Of a DNA stretch of 64,000 bases, positions 46,566 to 58,692 are shown in pieces; position 1 is the stretch's first letter; each line of letters begins with the position of its first letter. Below the pieces are notes generated by a model. That model saw only the letters and a list, made by a program, of their open reading frames with translations. It had not been told where the DNA came from and made no database searches. The stretch spans positions 15,208,060-15,272,059 of the forward strand of contig CM033108.1 in the NCBI GenBank assembly GCA_019321725.1, read 5' to 3'. The position numbers and the translations under genes were made by a program. The stretch is from Paulownia fortunei (lineage: Eukaryota > Streptophyta > Magnoliopsida > Lamiales > Paulowniaceae).

Positions 46566-46956
46566 TAAGGTTCACCACATTCGCTTTACCAGGATGATAG
46601 GTGATCACGCAATCATAATCCTTCACAAGTTCTAGACATCTCCATTATCTCATATTCAGTTCCTTTTGGGTGAAAAAGTACTTCAAACTTTTGTGATCTG
46701 TGTAAATCTCACACATCTCACCATAAAAATAATGTCTCTAGATTTTCAAATCAAAAACCATAGCAGCAAGTTCCAAATCATAGGTTGGGTAATTCTTTTC
46801 ATACTCCTTCAATTGCCTTGAAGCATAGGCAATAACCTTCCCATTTTGCATCAAAACAACACCCGAACTATTTTTTGAAGCGTCACTATACACTACAAAT
46901 CCACCAATTCCTATTGGAATGGTAAGAACAAGAGTTGTAGTCAATTTGTGTTTCAA
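46566..46956 (-). pseudogene. pol: Gypsy RNase H, A2
   Basis: Frame 46738-46956 has '[20 protein letters not shown]', '[20 protein letters not shown]', so the catalytic Asp and Glu lost or altered in A1 are present. A stop follows at about 46738, and the '[10 protein letters not shown]' end continues in another frame to about 46670. About 130 bp of the spacer to integrase is deleted at about 46570. Confidence 0.85.
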
Positions 46957-47637
46957 TTCCTAAAAACTTCTTTCACAAGCATCAGTCCACAAGAACTTCA
47001 CATTCTTTCTTGTCAACATTGTCAATGGAGTTCCTATTTTTGAAAACCCCTAAACAAATCATCGACAGTACCATGTTAATCCCAAGAAACTCCTTATTTC
47101 TGATACATTTATTGGTGTTGGCCACTTAATGACAGCTTCTACCTTGCTTGGATCAATGAAAATACCATTCTTAGATACTACATGATATAGGAATACCACT
47201 TGCTCAAGCCAAAATTCACACTTCTTGAATTTAGCTTACAACTCTTTTTCCTTAAAAACTTGTAGCACAATTTTCAAATGTTCCCTGTGTTCATCTATAT
47301 CCCGTGAATAAATTAGGATGTCATCAATGAACACAATCATAAATTTATCGAGAAATTGCTTGAACACCCTATTCATTACATCCATAAAAGTTGTAGGGGT
47401 ATTGGTTAAACTGAAAGGCATCACTAGAAATTCGTAATGTCCATACCTTGTTAGGAATACAGTCATTTGTATGTCTTCTTCCTTAATCTTCAATTGATGA
47501 TACCTAAGTGCAAATCAATCATAGAAAATATTGATGCTCTCTATAATTAATCAAACAAATCATCTATTCTTGGAAGTGGATACTTATTCTTGACTATTGC
47601 TTTATTCAACTCTCTATAATCAATGCACAACCGTAAT
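46957..47637 (-). pseudogene. pol: Gypsy reverse transcriptase, A2, C-terminal part
   Basis: Frame 47236-47493 has '[20 protein letters not shown]', '[20 protein letters not shown]', the active site box. 46957-47235 holds the thumb in broken frames. The gene is cut at 47637 by the solo A LTR and continues at 49934. Confidence 0.88.
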
Positions 47638-49928
47638 TATAACACCCCTTAACCTAACTGCAGAGCCTAAACAAGCTGATACAGTTAAGTCAAGAAATGT
47701 TAATATTTCATCAATATTAGAGTTATGGTTTTAATAAAAGTTCTCATTTTTAGCTATAAGAGAAAGAACTTGAATCATTTTAAACACACCATATACATAT
47801 ATCAAAACTGAGTACATTTGCTTACAAAACTATAATAGAGCGGCTTATTTAAAAATAAAATAGAGTTTTCAAAATAAACTACAAAACAGTTCGAAGCATG
47901 GCATATGAATAAATCTCTGTCCGGTCGCTCTAGAGACTCAATCAACCTCTAAGCCTATACATTTTCACCTGCATCACATGAATCTAATAAGCTAAAGGCT
48001 CAGTAAGATAAAACTGATGCAATAACAAATAACATATATGCACATCTCATAAATCATTAAATGCATTATTCTATTTAATAACTTTCATTCATAAATCATT
48101 CTTTAGGGCCAATGAAGCGTGGTACCTAACTAATAGCGATAGACCGTGGTTTTTGGAACCTGTTCATAATGATTGGCCAATAAGAAAACTAATATGGGGT
48201 TTACATACTTGGTCTTTCAACCTCAGGTATTAGCCGTATTCTATCTCATTTATTGTGGCTTTCCTATACCAGTTTTTCAACCTCAAGTATTTGTCACCAT
48301 TTGTTGGGTCCGTCGGTCCCTCCTGCGTCCCTTGTCTATCCGACCATCAATCAAGTACCATACTTTCTTTTCAAAAACCTCATTATATTATTAATAGTGT
48401 CATGCTTCATAAACCATAAATGCATCAAACATTACATCATTTGACAAACAATAACAATCACATTAAAACATGAACAAACATTATATGATTCTTATGATAC
48501 AGCAAATGAAAGCTTCAACTTACCTCAAGTCCACTTTGTGGCAAGTGAAAAGACCAATCTGTTTGGAAGATATGATGTGTTAAAGGCCAAACATAATCAA
48601 ATCATGTACTATTTAATATCCTTTTTATAAATTATTTAGTCTATTCTAGTTAAAGTTCATATACACTTTTCAATCTTTTGTAAATAATTCCATATCAATT
48701 ACATAACCTTAAAAACAATGTATACTCCATATTTTACTACTAATTCAATACATTAAACATTAGGGCAGCCATTAAATAATTAATAATTCAAACATAATTA
48801 TTAGGGCAGCCCCTAAAATATGCACACAATCCAAATTAACATGACGTAAATTCGGTTCTAACTTAAATTGATTGTACCCTCCAATTTAGCAAACTAATTG
48901 CTATTGTTTTCAATCATTCAAAGTAACTTCCAAACACAATATAAGCATTACAAGATTAATATAAATAAGTAAATTAAGCATATTTCACAAGACTATCAAT
49001 TTTGCTAAAAACTAGCTTAACTAGCTAGGTTTTGGCTTCAAGTGTAACTTACTTAAATTTTCAATCATACAAAACTATACTAAAACATGTAACCATCCAA
49101 GATACTACAAATTCATCATAAGAAACATTGAAAAAGAATATACCTTGATTAAGTTGGAATTAATCTTCAAAATTAACAATTTTCAAGCTTAAAAAGGGTG
49201 GAACTTGTTCTAGTTTGTGTTCTATGAATTCCTATGGATTGAATTCAATTTTTGTGAGTATGAGAGTGTATAAATTTGGGAGAAACTTAGGAGAATAAGG
49301 GTTGGCCGTTTTTAAGGTGCTTCCACAAGAAATATGGATGAAAATAATTTCTTTGACCCTTCAAAAAGAGGTAAGTGGAGGGTGATGATTGGTTGCATCA
49401 TAATTGGTGTCTTCTCATGCCAAAAGCCATGTTCATGGGCTAAGGAGATGAAAAAAATTAATGCTTTGGTGTTATAATCAAATGCAATGCAGTTTAAAAT
49501 GATTTCATGCAACCTAGTCAACCTACCAATTAAATTGCACCATTTTGCATACTTTTAGTTCTTAGCCAAATGTAACATATTTAAATCAAATATTTAGGCA
49601 AATAATCACTTTAGAATGTAACAAGTATGGAGCAATATGAATAATTCATTTCATGGTCATTCAACACATCAATCTTCCTTAATCGAGATACCGAGCTTTT
49701 CATTGCAAAAAGACACTTAAGGAATATGTTAAATCAAGAAATAAAAGTTTAATCTCATATTTTATGTACTAATGCATGTTAAAGCATAACTAGAGCATAT
49801 AATAATAATTATTCATGTTCATGCAATCATGTTATTTGTATGCCATAATTCAATAATACACATTGATTAGATGCATATTCATGCAAGATGTTTATTATTG
49901 GTTATGTAAGAGAGAATTGGGCATTAAA
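47638..49928 (-). mobile_element. Solo family A LTR inside A2 reverse transcriptase
   Basis: A complete LTR of 2291 bp, TATAACACCCCTT...GGGCATTAAA, with both termini mutated by one base. It is flanked by the exact five-base duplication GTAAT (47633-47637 and 49929-49933). Removing the LTR and one GTAAT restores 'accgtaatgtaccatcc' as found in A1 at 9501-9517. It belongs to the A1-type LTR variant, not the A2 variant. So a separate A element inserted here and later lost its internal part and one LTR by recombination between its LTRs. Confidence 0.93.
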
Positions 49929-49933
49929 GTAAT

Positions 49934-50330
49934 GTACCATCCTTCTTTTTCACAAATAACATAGGTTCTCCCTAAGGAGATAACTAGGGTGAATAAAACC
50001 CTTATCAAGCAATTCTTCCAATTGAACTTTTAACTCTTTCAACTCTGTTGGTGCCATTCGGTATGGTGCTTTAGAAATAGGAGTAATCCCTTGCATAACA
50101 TCAATCACAAATTCAATCTCTCAATTTGGTGGTAGTCCCGGTAAATCATCTAAAAATACCTCAAGAAATTCTTGAACCACATCTATATTTTCTGGCTTCA
50201 ATTGTGTTTCGGTCGAATTATCCAGAACACTTGCCAAATATCCAACACAACCTTTATTCAACATCTTTTGAGCTTTCAAAATAGTTATAATTGGTAAGTA
50301 TCGTGACAATGAGGTACCATTGAACACAAA
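49934..50330 (-). pseudogene. pol: Gypsy reverse transcriptase N-terminus and linker, A2
   Basis: 49934-50110 encodes the start of reverse transcriptase ('KKKDGTL', 'GFI', 'APTELKELK' in broken frames), the other side of the interrupted gene. Frame 50121-50327 is the protease-RT linker ('MLNKGCVGYLASVLD', 'ENIDVVQEFLEVF', 'LPGLPPN'). Confidence 0.8.
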
Positions 50331-50700
50331 CTATTCTTCTTTAGGTGGCTGAAAAATCATAATCTTCTTGTTACAATCAATTGTTGCATGATATTTGGTA
50401 AGCCAATCCATACCTAGAATAACCTCAAAATTTAGCATTGGTAAAACAAAGAGATACGCATAGAGTGTCTTATCACTAATCTGAATAGAACAGGCCCTTA
50501 ACATTTGGTTGGAATCTATTTCTTCCCCGGATGGAACTATCACACTATATCTTATTTTTAATAAATCTGGTGTAATGCCCAATTTTCTCACAAATGCATG
50601 TGATGTGAATAAATGCGTAGATCCTGAATCTATCAATGCAATTGCAGGTATCACAGAAATTAAAATAGTACCTGTGACTACAGAAGCATCTGCATCAACT
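50331..50700 (-). pseudogene. pol: Gypsy aspartic protease, A2
   Basis: A 107-codon open frame with 'MIPAIALIDSGSTHLFTSHA' (DSG active site), 'FVRKLGITPDLLK', and 'FEVILGMDWLTKYHATIDC' (flap-proximal GMDWL). It covers a whole protease domain without a stop, which makes it the best-kept protease in the window. The polyprotein around it is broken. Confidence 0.87.
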
Positions 50701-51687
50701 TATTCTTGTGTCATTGCATATACTCTCCCCTGCATTATTGGGCAATCCTTTGCTATATGTCCAGGCCTTTTACATTTAAAGCAGCGATTAGTACCGCTAT
50801 AGCATTTCTAAAAAGGTTTATTCCCACAATTAGCATATTCAGGCCTTTCAACTACAGTATAAGTCTGGCCAATTCTAGGATGCTTTTCATTCCCTTGGTT
50901 TGATTTTTTCTCTCATTTCTTCAACTGGTTCAGATTTCTTAGAGTGAATACATGCTTCTTTATTGATGGAATTCTCAATCTCTTTCTCATCTAAGTCAGC
51001 CATCAAAGCCTTGTCCACCAGTTCCCTAAACTATGTTGCTGAAGATATTCTCACATCTCTTCTAATTTTAGGATTAAGGCCCCTCAAGAAATGATCCATC
51101 TTCTTATTGTTATCTCGGGCGATACATGGCACATACTTACAACCCACTTCAAATTTTCATGCATAATCACATATAGACATCACTCCTTATTTTAACTCCA
51201 ATAATTCTTTTACTTTGAGCGACCTAGCATCCCTGGTGAAATACTTGTTATAAAAGATTGTTTTAAACCTTTCCCAAGTTAGCTCTTCCATATTCACTGC
51301 AAGCTTAGCTCTTTTCCACTAGGTTCTAGCATCCTTCTTCAACAAGAAAATTGCACAGAGTACCTTATCAGCATCATCAATTCGCATATAGTCAAAGATA
51401 GTGTATAATGATTTCACCCATTCCTCTACAACCATGGGAAAAGACCCACCATTAAAATCAATAGGTTCCATCTTTCTAAATTTCTCATACACAACTTGTT
51501 AAGTATCCTGTTGAGCTTGTGGTGGAGAAAGTTGTTAATTCTATTCTTGGTTTCTTTGTTGCATATCTAGTAATTGTTGTATTTGTTCATCATGCATTCT
51601 AGTTTGTTATTGAATGAGATCAGTCAAATTATTTACCAGACTATGATTAACCTCATGATCATCCATAGTCTTCTTTTTTGGTGCCAT
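50701..51687 (-). pseudogene. gag: Gypsy gag, A2
   Basis: The start is at the ATG complementary to 51685-51687, equivalent to the A1 gag start, giving an N-terminus like 'MDDHEVNHSLVNNLTD'. The capsid core near 51240-51480 ('EEWVKSL', 'TWE.FK.IF') and two zinc knuckles near 50745-50840 are visible but split by several stops and frameshifts; the first knuckle has lost a Cys. No frame above 60 codons remains on this strand. Confidence 0.75.
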
Positions 51688-51871
51688 GACCTGCTATACA
51701 TTACCCAATCTCATTCCATTCACCAACCAATAATAAATGAATAATCACGATAATAACATAAAATGAAATCTAATCAAGTAAATATAAAAATAAATAAACA
51801 AATAGTTGACAGAGTTTCCTAGCCATAATATGTTCATATGCCTTCTTCTATCTATAGGAACGACTAAACCT

Positions 51872-51885
51872 TCACTCTTATACCA
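51872..51885 (-). promoter_or_regulatory. Primer-binding site of A2, mutated
   Basis: Reverse complement TGGTATAAGAGTGA; one mismatch to the A1 site within the first 11 bases. It lies five bases from the 5' LTR. Confidence 0.75.
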
Positions 51886-51890
51886 CAAAC

Positions 51891-54238
51891 TGTAATACCC
51901 CTTTCTGTAATACCCCTTAATCTAACTACAGAACAAAAACAAGATCATACAATTAAGTCAAGAAAGTTAACATTTCATAAATACTAGAGTTCTAATTTTA
52001 ATAAAAGTTTCCATTTTTGGTTGTAAGAGAAAAGAACTTGAATTCATTTATTGTTTTATTTCATTGTAAACACACCATTTATATAAATCAAAATCGAGTA
52101 CATGTTGCTATTATCACATCCATATTTTAACACATATGTTTACAAAACCATAACAGAACGACTTATTTAGAAACAAAACAAAGTTTTCAAAATAGGCTAC
52201 AAAAGCAGCTTGAAGCATGGCATAAGAACTAATCTCTGTCTGGTCACTCTAGAGACTCAGTCAACCCCTAAACTTGTAGATTTTCACCTACATCACAAGA
52301 ATCTAATGAGTTAAAGGTTCAGTAAGGTAAAACTGATGCAATAACAAATATAGTACATACAATCTCATAAATCATTAAATGCATTATTCAATTTAAGAAC
52401 TTTCTTTCATAAATTATTCTTTGGGGCCCTTGAAGTGTGGTACCTAACTAATAGTGATAGACCGTAGTTTTTGGAACCTGTTCATAATAATTGGTCAATA
52501 AGAGAAATAATATGGGATTTCCATACTTGGTCTTTCAACCTCAGATATTAGTTGTATTCTATTTGATTCATTATGGTTTTTCTATATCGGTTTTTCAACC
52601 TCAAGTATTTGCCACCATTTGTTGGATCCGTCAGTCCTCCTGCATCGATTGCTACCCGACTATCAATCAAGTACCATACTTTCTTTTCAAAAACCTCATT
52701 ATATTCTTGATAGTATCATGTTTCATGAACCATGAATGCATCAAACATTACATCATTTGACAAATAATGACAATCATATTAAAATATGAACAACATTATA
52801 TGATTCTTGTGATGCAACAAATGAAAGTTCAACTGACCTCAAGTCCGCTTTATGCTAAGTGCAAAGGTCAATCATTTTAGAAGATAGAATGTGTTAAAGG
52901 CCTAACATAATCAAATCATGTACCTTTTAATATCCTTTTAATAAATCACATAATCTATTCTAACTAAAATCATATACACTTTTTAATCTTTTGTAAACAA
53001 TTCCATATCAATTACATGAACTCAAAAACAATGCATGCTCCATATTATTCTACTAATTCAAGACATTAAAAATTAGGGAAGCCACTAAATCATTAATAAT
53101 TCAAATATAAATATCAGGGCAGCCCCCAAAACATGAACACAATCCAAATTAAGATGACATAAACTCATTTCTAACTTAAATTGATTCTAACGTTCAATTA
53201 AGTAACCTAATTGCTATTATTCACAATCATTTGTAGACAATTCCAAATATAATATAAGCATTACAAGATTAATAGAAACAAGTTAATTAAGCATATTTCA
53301 CAAGACTATCAATTTTGCTAGAAACTAGCTTAATTAGCTTGGTTTTGACTTCAAGTCTATCCCACTTGAGTTTTCATTCATACAAAAACATACTAAAATA
53401 TGTAACCATCCAAGATACTACAAATTCATCATATGAAACTTTAAAAAAGGATATACCTTGATTAAATTGGAATTAAGCTTCAAAATAAATGGTTTTCAAG
53501 CTGAAAAGGGTGGAAACTTGATCTAGTTTGTGTTCTATGAATTCCTATGGATTAAATTTAATTTTTGTGAGTAAGAGTGTGTAGAAATTTGGGAGAAACA
53601 TTGGAGAATAAGGCTATTCATTTTTAGGAGCTTCCACAAGAAAAAATGGCTAAAAATGGCTTGTTTGACATTTCCAAGAGAGGTAACTGGAAGGTGATGA
53701 TTGGTTGACTCATACTTGGTGTCTTCTCATGTAAAGAGGCATGTTTATGGGCTAGGGAGATGACAAAAATTGATGCTTTAGTGTTATAATCAAGAACAAT
53801 ATAGTTTAGAATGATTTCATGCAACCTAGTCAACCTACTAATCAAGTTGCAACATTTTACATACGCTTACTTCTTAGCCAAATGTAACATATTTCAAGAA
53901 AATATTTAGGCAAATAATCACTTTAGAATGTAACAAGTATGGAACAATATAAATAATTCATTTCAAGGCAATTCTACACATCAATCTTCCTTAATTGAGA
54001 TACCGAGCTTTTCACTGCAAAAGACACTTAAGGAATATGTTAAATCAAGAAACAAAAGTTTGATCTCATATTTCATGTACTAATGCATGTTAAAGCATAA
54101 TTGGAGCATATAGTAACAATTATTCATGTTGGTGCAATCATGTTATTTGTATGTTATAATATGATAATACGTATTTATTAGATGTATATTCATGCAAGAT
54201 CTTATTATTGGCTATGTAGGAGAGAATTGGGCATTACA
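51891..54238 (-). mobile_element. Family A 5' LTR of A2 (2348 bp)
   Basis: From TGTAATACCCC to GGGCATTACA, followed by TATAT. The first 15 bases are duplicated (51891-51905 and 51906-51919), so the coding-strand LTR end has two terminus copies. It shares the A2-specific upstream variant with 42704-45047. Confidence 0.92.
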
Positions 54239-55337
54239 TATATACTCATTATGATGCTCTTGATAGATACAATACACACACATATCATTCACATATATCA
54301 TTCAAGACACAATTCATCACCTACATACATTTCCTCTCCATCTAAAACACATATTTCTCTATATTTCTTCATATACTATACCAAGAACACACACACTCAT
54401 TACCAAGGAACTTGGGATTTGAAGACAAGAAGAGGCGAAGCTTTATTGGATATTGAAGACTTTGAAGAAGAAGTGAAGAACCACTCAGTGGTTGTAATAT
54501 TTTACTTTAATTTATTCCTTTATTTTGCTTAGTTTTGAGAAATTTTTAAGAATCATAATATTGGGAAACACTTGGTGCTTGCTATAATTTCAATATGAAC
54601 TAAACCACTTTTATCATAGCTTGGAAAGCTATCTCAATAGAGTTATGAGTTGATGTTTATATTGTGATTAGAATTTTTTTAATTGTAATGAGCATATACT
54701 ATATTTTTAATACTTCTTGAGACTTGTCCAATTTCAAGTTTATTGTAATTATTGTAATTAAGAAACAAGAGGTATGGTTGTAGAAATAGATTGGGTAGTA
54801 TATGCCACGGACAGTCCCCTAATAGAGATATAGGCATAGGTATGTGCGACAGTTATAGATGCGAAAACTGATAGCTAATGGAATTCACAAAGTTCAAGGC
54901 ACTCTAGTGGGATAGCCCATAGCTAGAGGGATGGCCCGTAGCTAGAGATGGCACCGATGGCCTACTAGGGATAGATTTGGTCCGACTCAAGAGAGAGAAC
55001 CAATTACATTAGGAAGACCCACCGTTACACAAACCACATCATTCCTAATCACAATTAAGCTGGGTTAATAACTACATAGGATGGCTAACTAATTCTTTGA
55101 ATCTCCTTAGTAATGAATTCAATCTGTCAATCTCCTTGGGTTTTAGTTTTTTTTGTTAAATTTGGTAGTTGTTACATCTTAATTCAATCACCACTATAAT
55201 CGTTAGGTCAAATATAGCATAAGTGATCTATATTTGGTAATTACACATGCACTCTCAAGGGAAATAATTCTCTACTCACTCTTTATTACTTGTTGACACC
55301 ATGCACTTATGGTTTGTAACCACCTATATTGGGGTCG
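54239..55337 (+). mobile_element. Athila-like 5' LTR (E2), right part
   Basis: The first five bases TATAT are the A2 target duplication; the rest continues E2 ('ctcattatgatgctcttgatagata' matches 59325-59345). It has the 'gagatataggcatagg' block and a local 22-bp duplication 'gggatagcccatagctagag' / 'gggatggcccgtagctagag' at 54920-54955. The frame at 54182-54532 crosses the A2/E2 boundary and is an artefact. Ends in GGGGTCG, mutated from GGGGTCA. Confidence 0.85.
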
Positions 55338-55346
55338 CTAAGTCTT

Positions 55347-55364
55347 TAGCACCATTGCCAGGGA
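55347..55364 (+). promoter_or_regulatory. Primer-binding site, tRNA-Asp type, E2
   Basis: TAGCACCATTGCCAGGGA, a mutated TGGCGCCGTTGCCGGGGA. Differences are mainly C-to-T/G-to-A type, as expected for decay of methylated CpG. Confidence 0.8.
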
Positions 55365-55599
55365 GTGTGTCTTATGTAGTATCAAAGTTGATTTATCGAG
55401 TTGTAGTTTGACCATTTTGCTTGTTTTACTCTTGTTTCCTTTCTTTCGTTTTTGTTATTTTGTTCTAATTTACTTTAATTATTTTGTTTGTTTGTTTTAG
55501 AAAGTACTTCATTGGATGAGATGGCAATGTGTACACATTATTGGCCAACCAAATGTGCCATGTTAATGGGGACTTATGGAAGTCATGAAGTAGAATCCC
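55365..55599 (+). other. Athila-like leader, E2
   Basis: T-rich leader like 31531-31700. It is joined at about 55600 to the C-terminal third of gag, so the gag N-terminus and core are deleted. Confidence 0.6.
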
Positions 55600-56241
55600 T
55601 ACTGTATTGACCCAACTCGATGTCTTGTCTGAAAAGATTTACAAATTTTCTACACATGTTATTCATACACCCTTTGCAATGCAAAAGTCATATGGTAGTT
55701 TCCTTACAAGAACAGAATATCAAATGAGAAATCCTTGGGCAGCACCACAGATTGATCATGCTCAATATATGTTGGATTACAATGAGCAACAGGATACTCT
55801 TTTCTCCAACATGTACAATCAAAAATGGAAAGTTCACCCCAAATTTTTCTTGGGGAAATGATCACAATGTGCATGGTGTGAACCCACTTATCCACCTCAA
55901 GAAAAAGAGTTAAATTAGAAGAATTCTTACTCAATGTATTGCGAAACTGAATCTACTTATCCACTTTAAGAAAAGAGTCAAATCTAGAAGAATTACTAAC
56001 TCAATTCCTGATGAATACCGAGGCTAGACTCCAAAATACTTTAACATCACTTCAGAGATTGAAAGCCCAACTTAGTGAGCTGACCAATGCACTAGTTGAT
56101 GAGCAACTAGAAAACTTGACTTGCACATTTGAGGTAAATAAAGTGGGGAAAGAATGTGGCAATGTTAATATTTTGACGAGTGATGAAGAGTTAGAATCCA
56201 CATTGAGAGTTGATGAATTGGGCAAGAGTGGACAAGAGTAA
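55600..56241 (+). pseudogene. gag: Athila-like gag, C-terminal region
   Basis: Frame 55607-55861 has 'VLSEKIYKFSTHVIHTPFAM' and 'RNPWAAPQIDHAQYMLDYNE', then 'VHPKFFLGK', a decayed HPNFSWG, which marks the end of the Athila gag knuckle region. Frame 56011-56241 (76 codons) is 'MNTEARLQNTLTSLQRLKAQ', 'LSELTNAL', the coiled-coil-like segment T.A...N...SI..LE.QVGQLA before protease. Between them 55862-56010 contains two imperfect copies of a 'acttatccacctcaagaaaaagagt' unit, a diverged tandem duplication. Confidence 0.8.
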
Positions 56242-56439
56242 ACAACACAAATACCTATCGTGGAAGATGAGAAGGTCCAGTTATAATTCAATCAAACCCT
56301 TCCCAAGAGCCATCATCGAAAGCTTTTTGCCCTCAACTCTTAGAGAATAGTAAGGTTATGTTAAACTCTTTGGTGGATAAGGAGAACATCCTCTCATAAT
56401 AACAACAATTGGATGAGTGCTAGTCTATTGAAAAATGCA

Positions 56440-56950
56440 ATGTCATCTTACAAAAGAAGCCACCTCAAGTGCTTACCAATTCAGGGGGTTTCATTATCCC
56501 TTATTTAATTAGACACTCCACTTGTGAAATAGCATTATATGATCTAGATGCAAGCATTAATTGAGTTTCATTATCTAATTTTAGAAAGCATGCACTAGAT
56601 GATGCAAGGCCTACTAGGTTGACTCAAGATATGCTTGGGAATGGTGACCAATTCTTGTACTCTACAGATTTTTTTCATCTTTAATATGGAAAAGGATAGG
56701 TATATGTTTATTATGCTTGGACGACCATTCTTCTTACTAGGGGATACACTTGTTAATGTCTAAAAAGCCCTTGATGCTACTTTAGATCATCCTCGCCTTA
56801 TCTATCCAGAAGGATCACCTACACTTTTAGAGCACATAAAGGTATGGCATGATAAACACTTTTTTTAGATCATGGATAAGCAAAGAAGATAGTTGGGCTG
56901 ATGACTATAAAACAAGTGCTTCTTGGAAGGCAACCCAAATTCCTTTTCCT
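56440..56950 (+). pseudogene. pol: Athila-like protease and pol terminus, fused by deletion
   Basis: Plus-strand frames give 'GGFIIPYLIRHSTCEIALYD' and 'DLDASIN', the P.G.FTIPC.IG......ALCDLGASIN protease active-site region with Gly-to-Asp, then 'FRKHALDDARPTRLTQ'. A second frame gives 'MEKDRYMFIMLGRPFFLLGD', the ILGRPFL flap-proximal part. From about 56880 'MTIKQVLLGRQP' resembles the last codons of an Athila pol. Reverse transcriptase, RNase H and integrase are missing, a deletion of several kilobases. Confidence 0.75.
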
Positions 56951-58692
56951 TTGCTTTTGAATAATTTCTTAATTAGTCTATGAAGCATGTTCCATTTCTA
57001 TGTTTAGGTATGTTTAGATTTTCTCTGTTTAGATTTTTGCTTTGTTTATGTTCTTGTTTTTACTTTCATTGCTTTTTGCCCATGTTCTTTCATTTGCCCT
57101 CTTCTTAGTTGCAGGTTCTCATCGTGTGTAAATCCTCATTAAACTCCAAAGGACGGATAGTTGTGGATGCATTTCTAATTAAGAGGGAGTAGTTCTTTTC
57201 CCCTATATTTTTTCTTGCTTTAAACATTAAGGAATGTTTGATTTACGTTTCAGGGTGGGATTTATTTTTTTTATGAAAATTGAGCTAATTTTTTTATTTT
57301 AGTTGAAGAATTGTGTGTGAATTACATGTTGTGTATGATGGAATTCCGAGAGCAAGTAGATCTTTGTTGACAAACTTGAGTAGGTTCATGTTTGAGATCG
57401 ATTGATTTATCTTGATGATCGATGGCCTATGGTGAAACTTAACTGATATTGAATAGACTCTAGACGAAATAAAGATTACTAGTCATATAACATAGCAATT
57501 CTTGTGTGTATTAGTCTTTGTCATGAATGATAAATTTTTATTGAGCACGTCGTGTCAAAATCTTCTAAATCACATGATACTTGGTGTTGAATTTTGCTTC
57601 CAATTAGTCTTTTTGGTCATCATGAGGTGTTCTAGAATTTGTTCAATTACTCTTTAAGGTGAAATCCTAGATAACTAGCAAACTTGGAAATGATTTAGGT
57701 CATCTTTGACTCAATTATGCCCTTCAAGCCTACCATGATCAAATTATTATCACTAGTTAACCCTTTGAGCCTTTTCCAAAGAATGACACATGCAATACAT
57801 ATGAATGACCACCATTCGACTTCATTTCTTGAAGCTCAGTACACCTACCCTTTACAGCCCGAAAAACTAATGATTGTCTTTAAGAGAGCATAAGGTGTGA
57901 CATTTTGTGCACAATCTTATCAAGGGGTCATATGGAGATATGTTAGGGCATGCATGAATGCATTTACGTGTATGAGTAGAAAAAATGTACAAGGAAACCA
58001 TCACAACTCATGTTGATAAAAGGAAACAAGTTTGGGATTTGTGAAATAAAAAATAAGAAATGAAGCCTTCAGATTTATGAAAAAAAAAGAAAAAAAATAA
58101 GAAGAAAAGAAAAAGAAAAAATGAAGCCCAAAAAAAAAGAAAAAGAAAAAGAAAAAAAACCATGAATCCTAAAAAAAAGGAAGATAATTAGGAAAGATAA
58201 AAGAAAGGAGGAGAGTGAGATTCTATGTGCAATGATTTATGCTCTTTTATGTTGTTTATCCTTACTCTTTCTTTGTAAGCTAATACCTAGGCTATACATT
58301 ACAAGCTTATTGAAGTCCTTTTGACCTAAGTTTGCAAGTATCTACATTAGTGGAGAAGTGGTATGAAAAGCAAGCCTATGGAACACCTAGAACTTCTTCG
58401 CTTAGATCATGAGAGTTATTGGTTGTAGAATTCACACTAAGAATGCATGTATGAAGCTTGAAGTTAACTCTACACATGCATGTTCGGAATTCGTGACTTG
58501 ATTGATGAAGCACATGTTTATAGTGTTACTTGATTAGCTTTACGACAAACCTTTAAACTTGTATGCAATATAAATTAATGAGGCAATATATTGGTTGATC
58601 AAGTTGAGTCATTGAAGATTAAAATATGAGCTTATGTCAAGTTGATTTTTAGCGTTGCTCAAGGATGAGCAAATCATAAGTTTGGGGATAGT
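56951..58692 (+). other. Athila-like 3' noncoding region with purine tract
   Basis: A long region without frames, normal for Athila-like elements. T-rich start (56990-57100), then text shared with 62540-63720 ('aggtgaaatccta', 'agtggaga'). 58076-58220 is almost pure A/G. It ends in the polypurine tract 'agtttggggatagt' (58679-58692) at the LTR start. The 3' envelope-like gene of some Athila elements is not seen. Confidence 0.75.

Noticed and set aside
54182..54532. 116-codon plus-strand frame
   Set aside because: It starts in the A2 LTR and ends in the E2 LTR, so it spans an insertion boundary. Similar frames at 59245-59608 are E LTR sequence.
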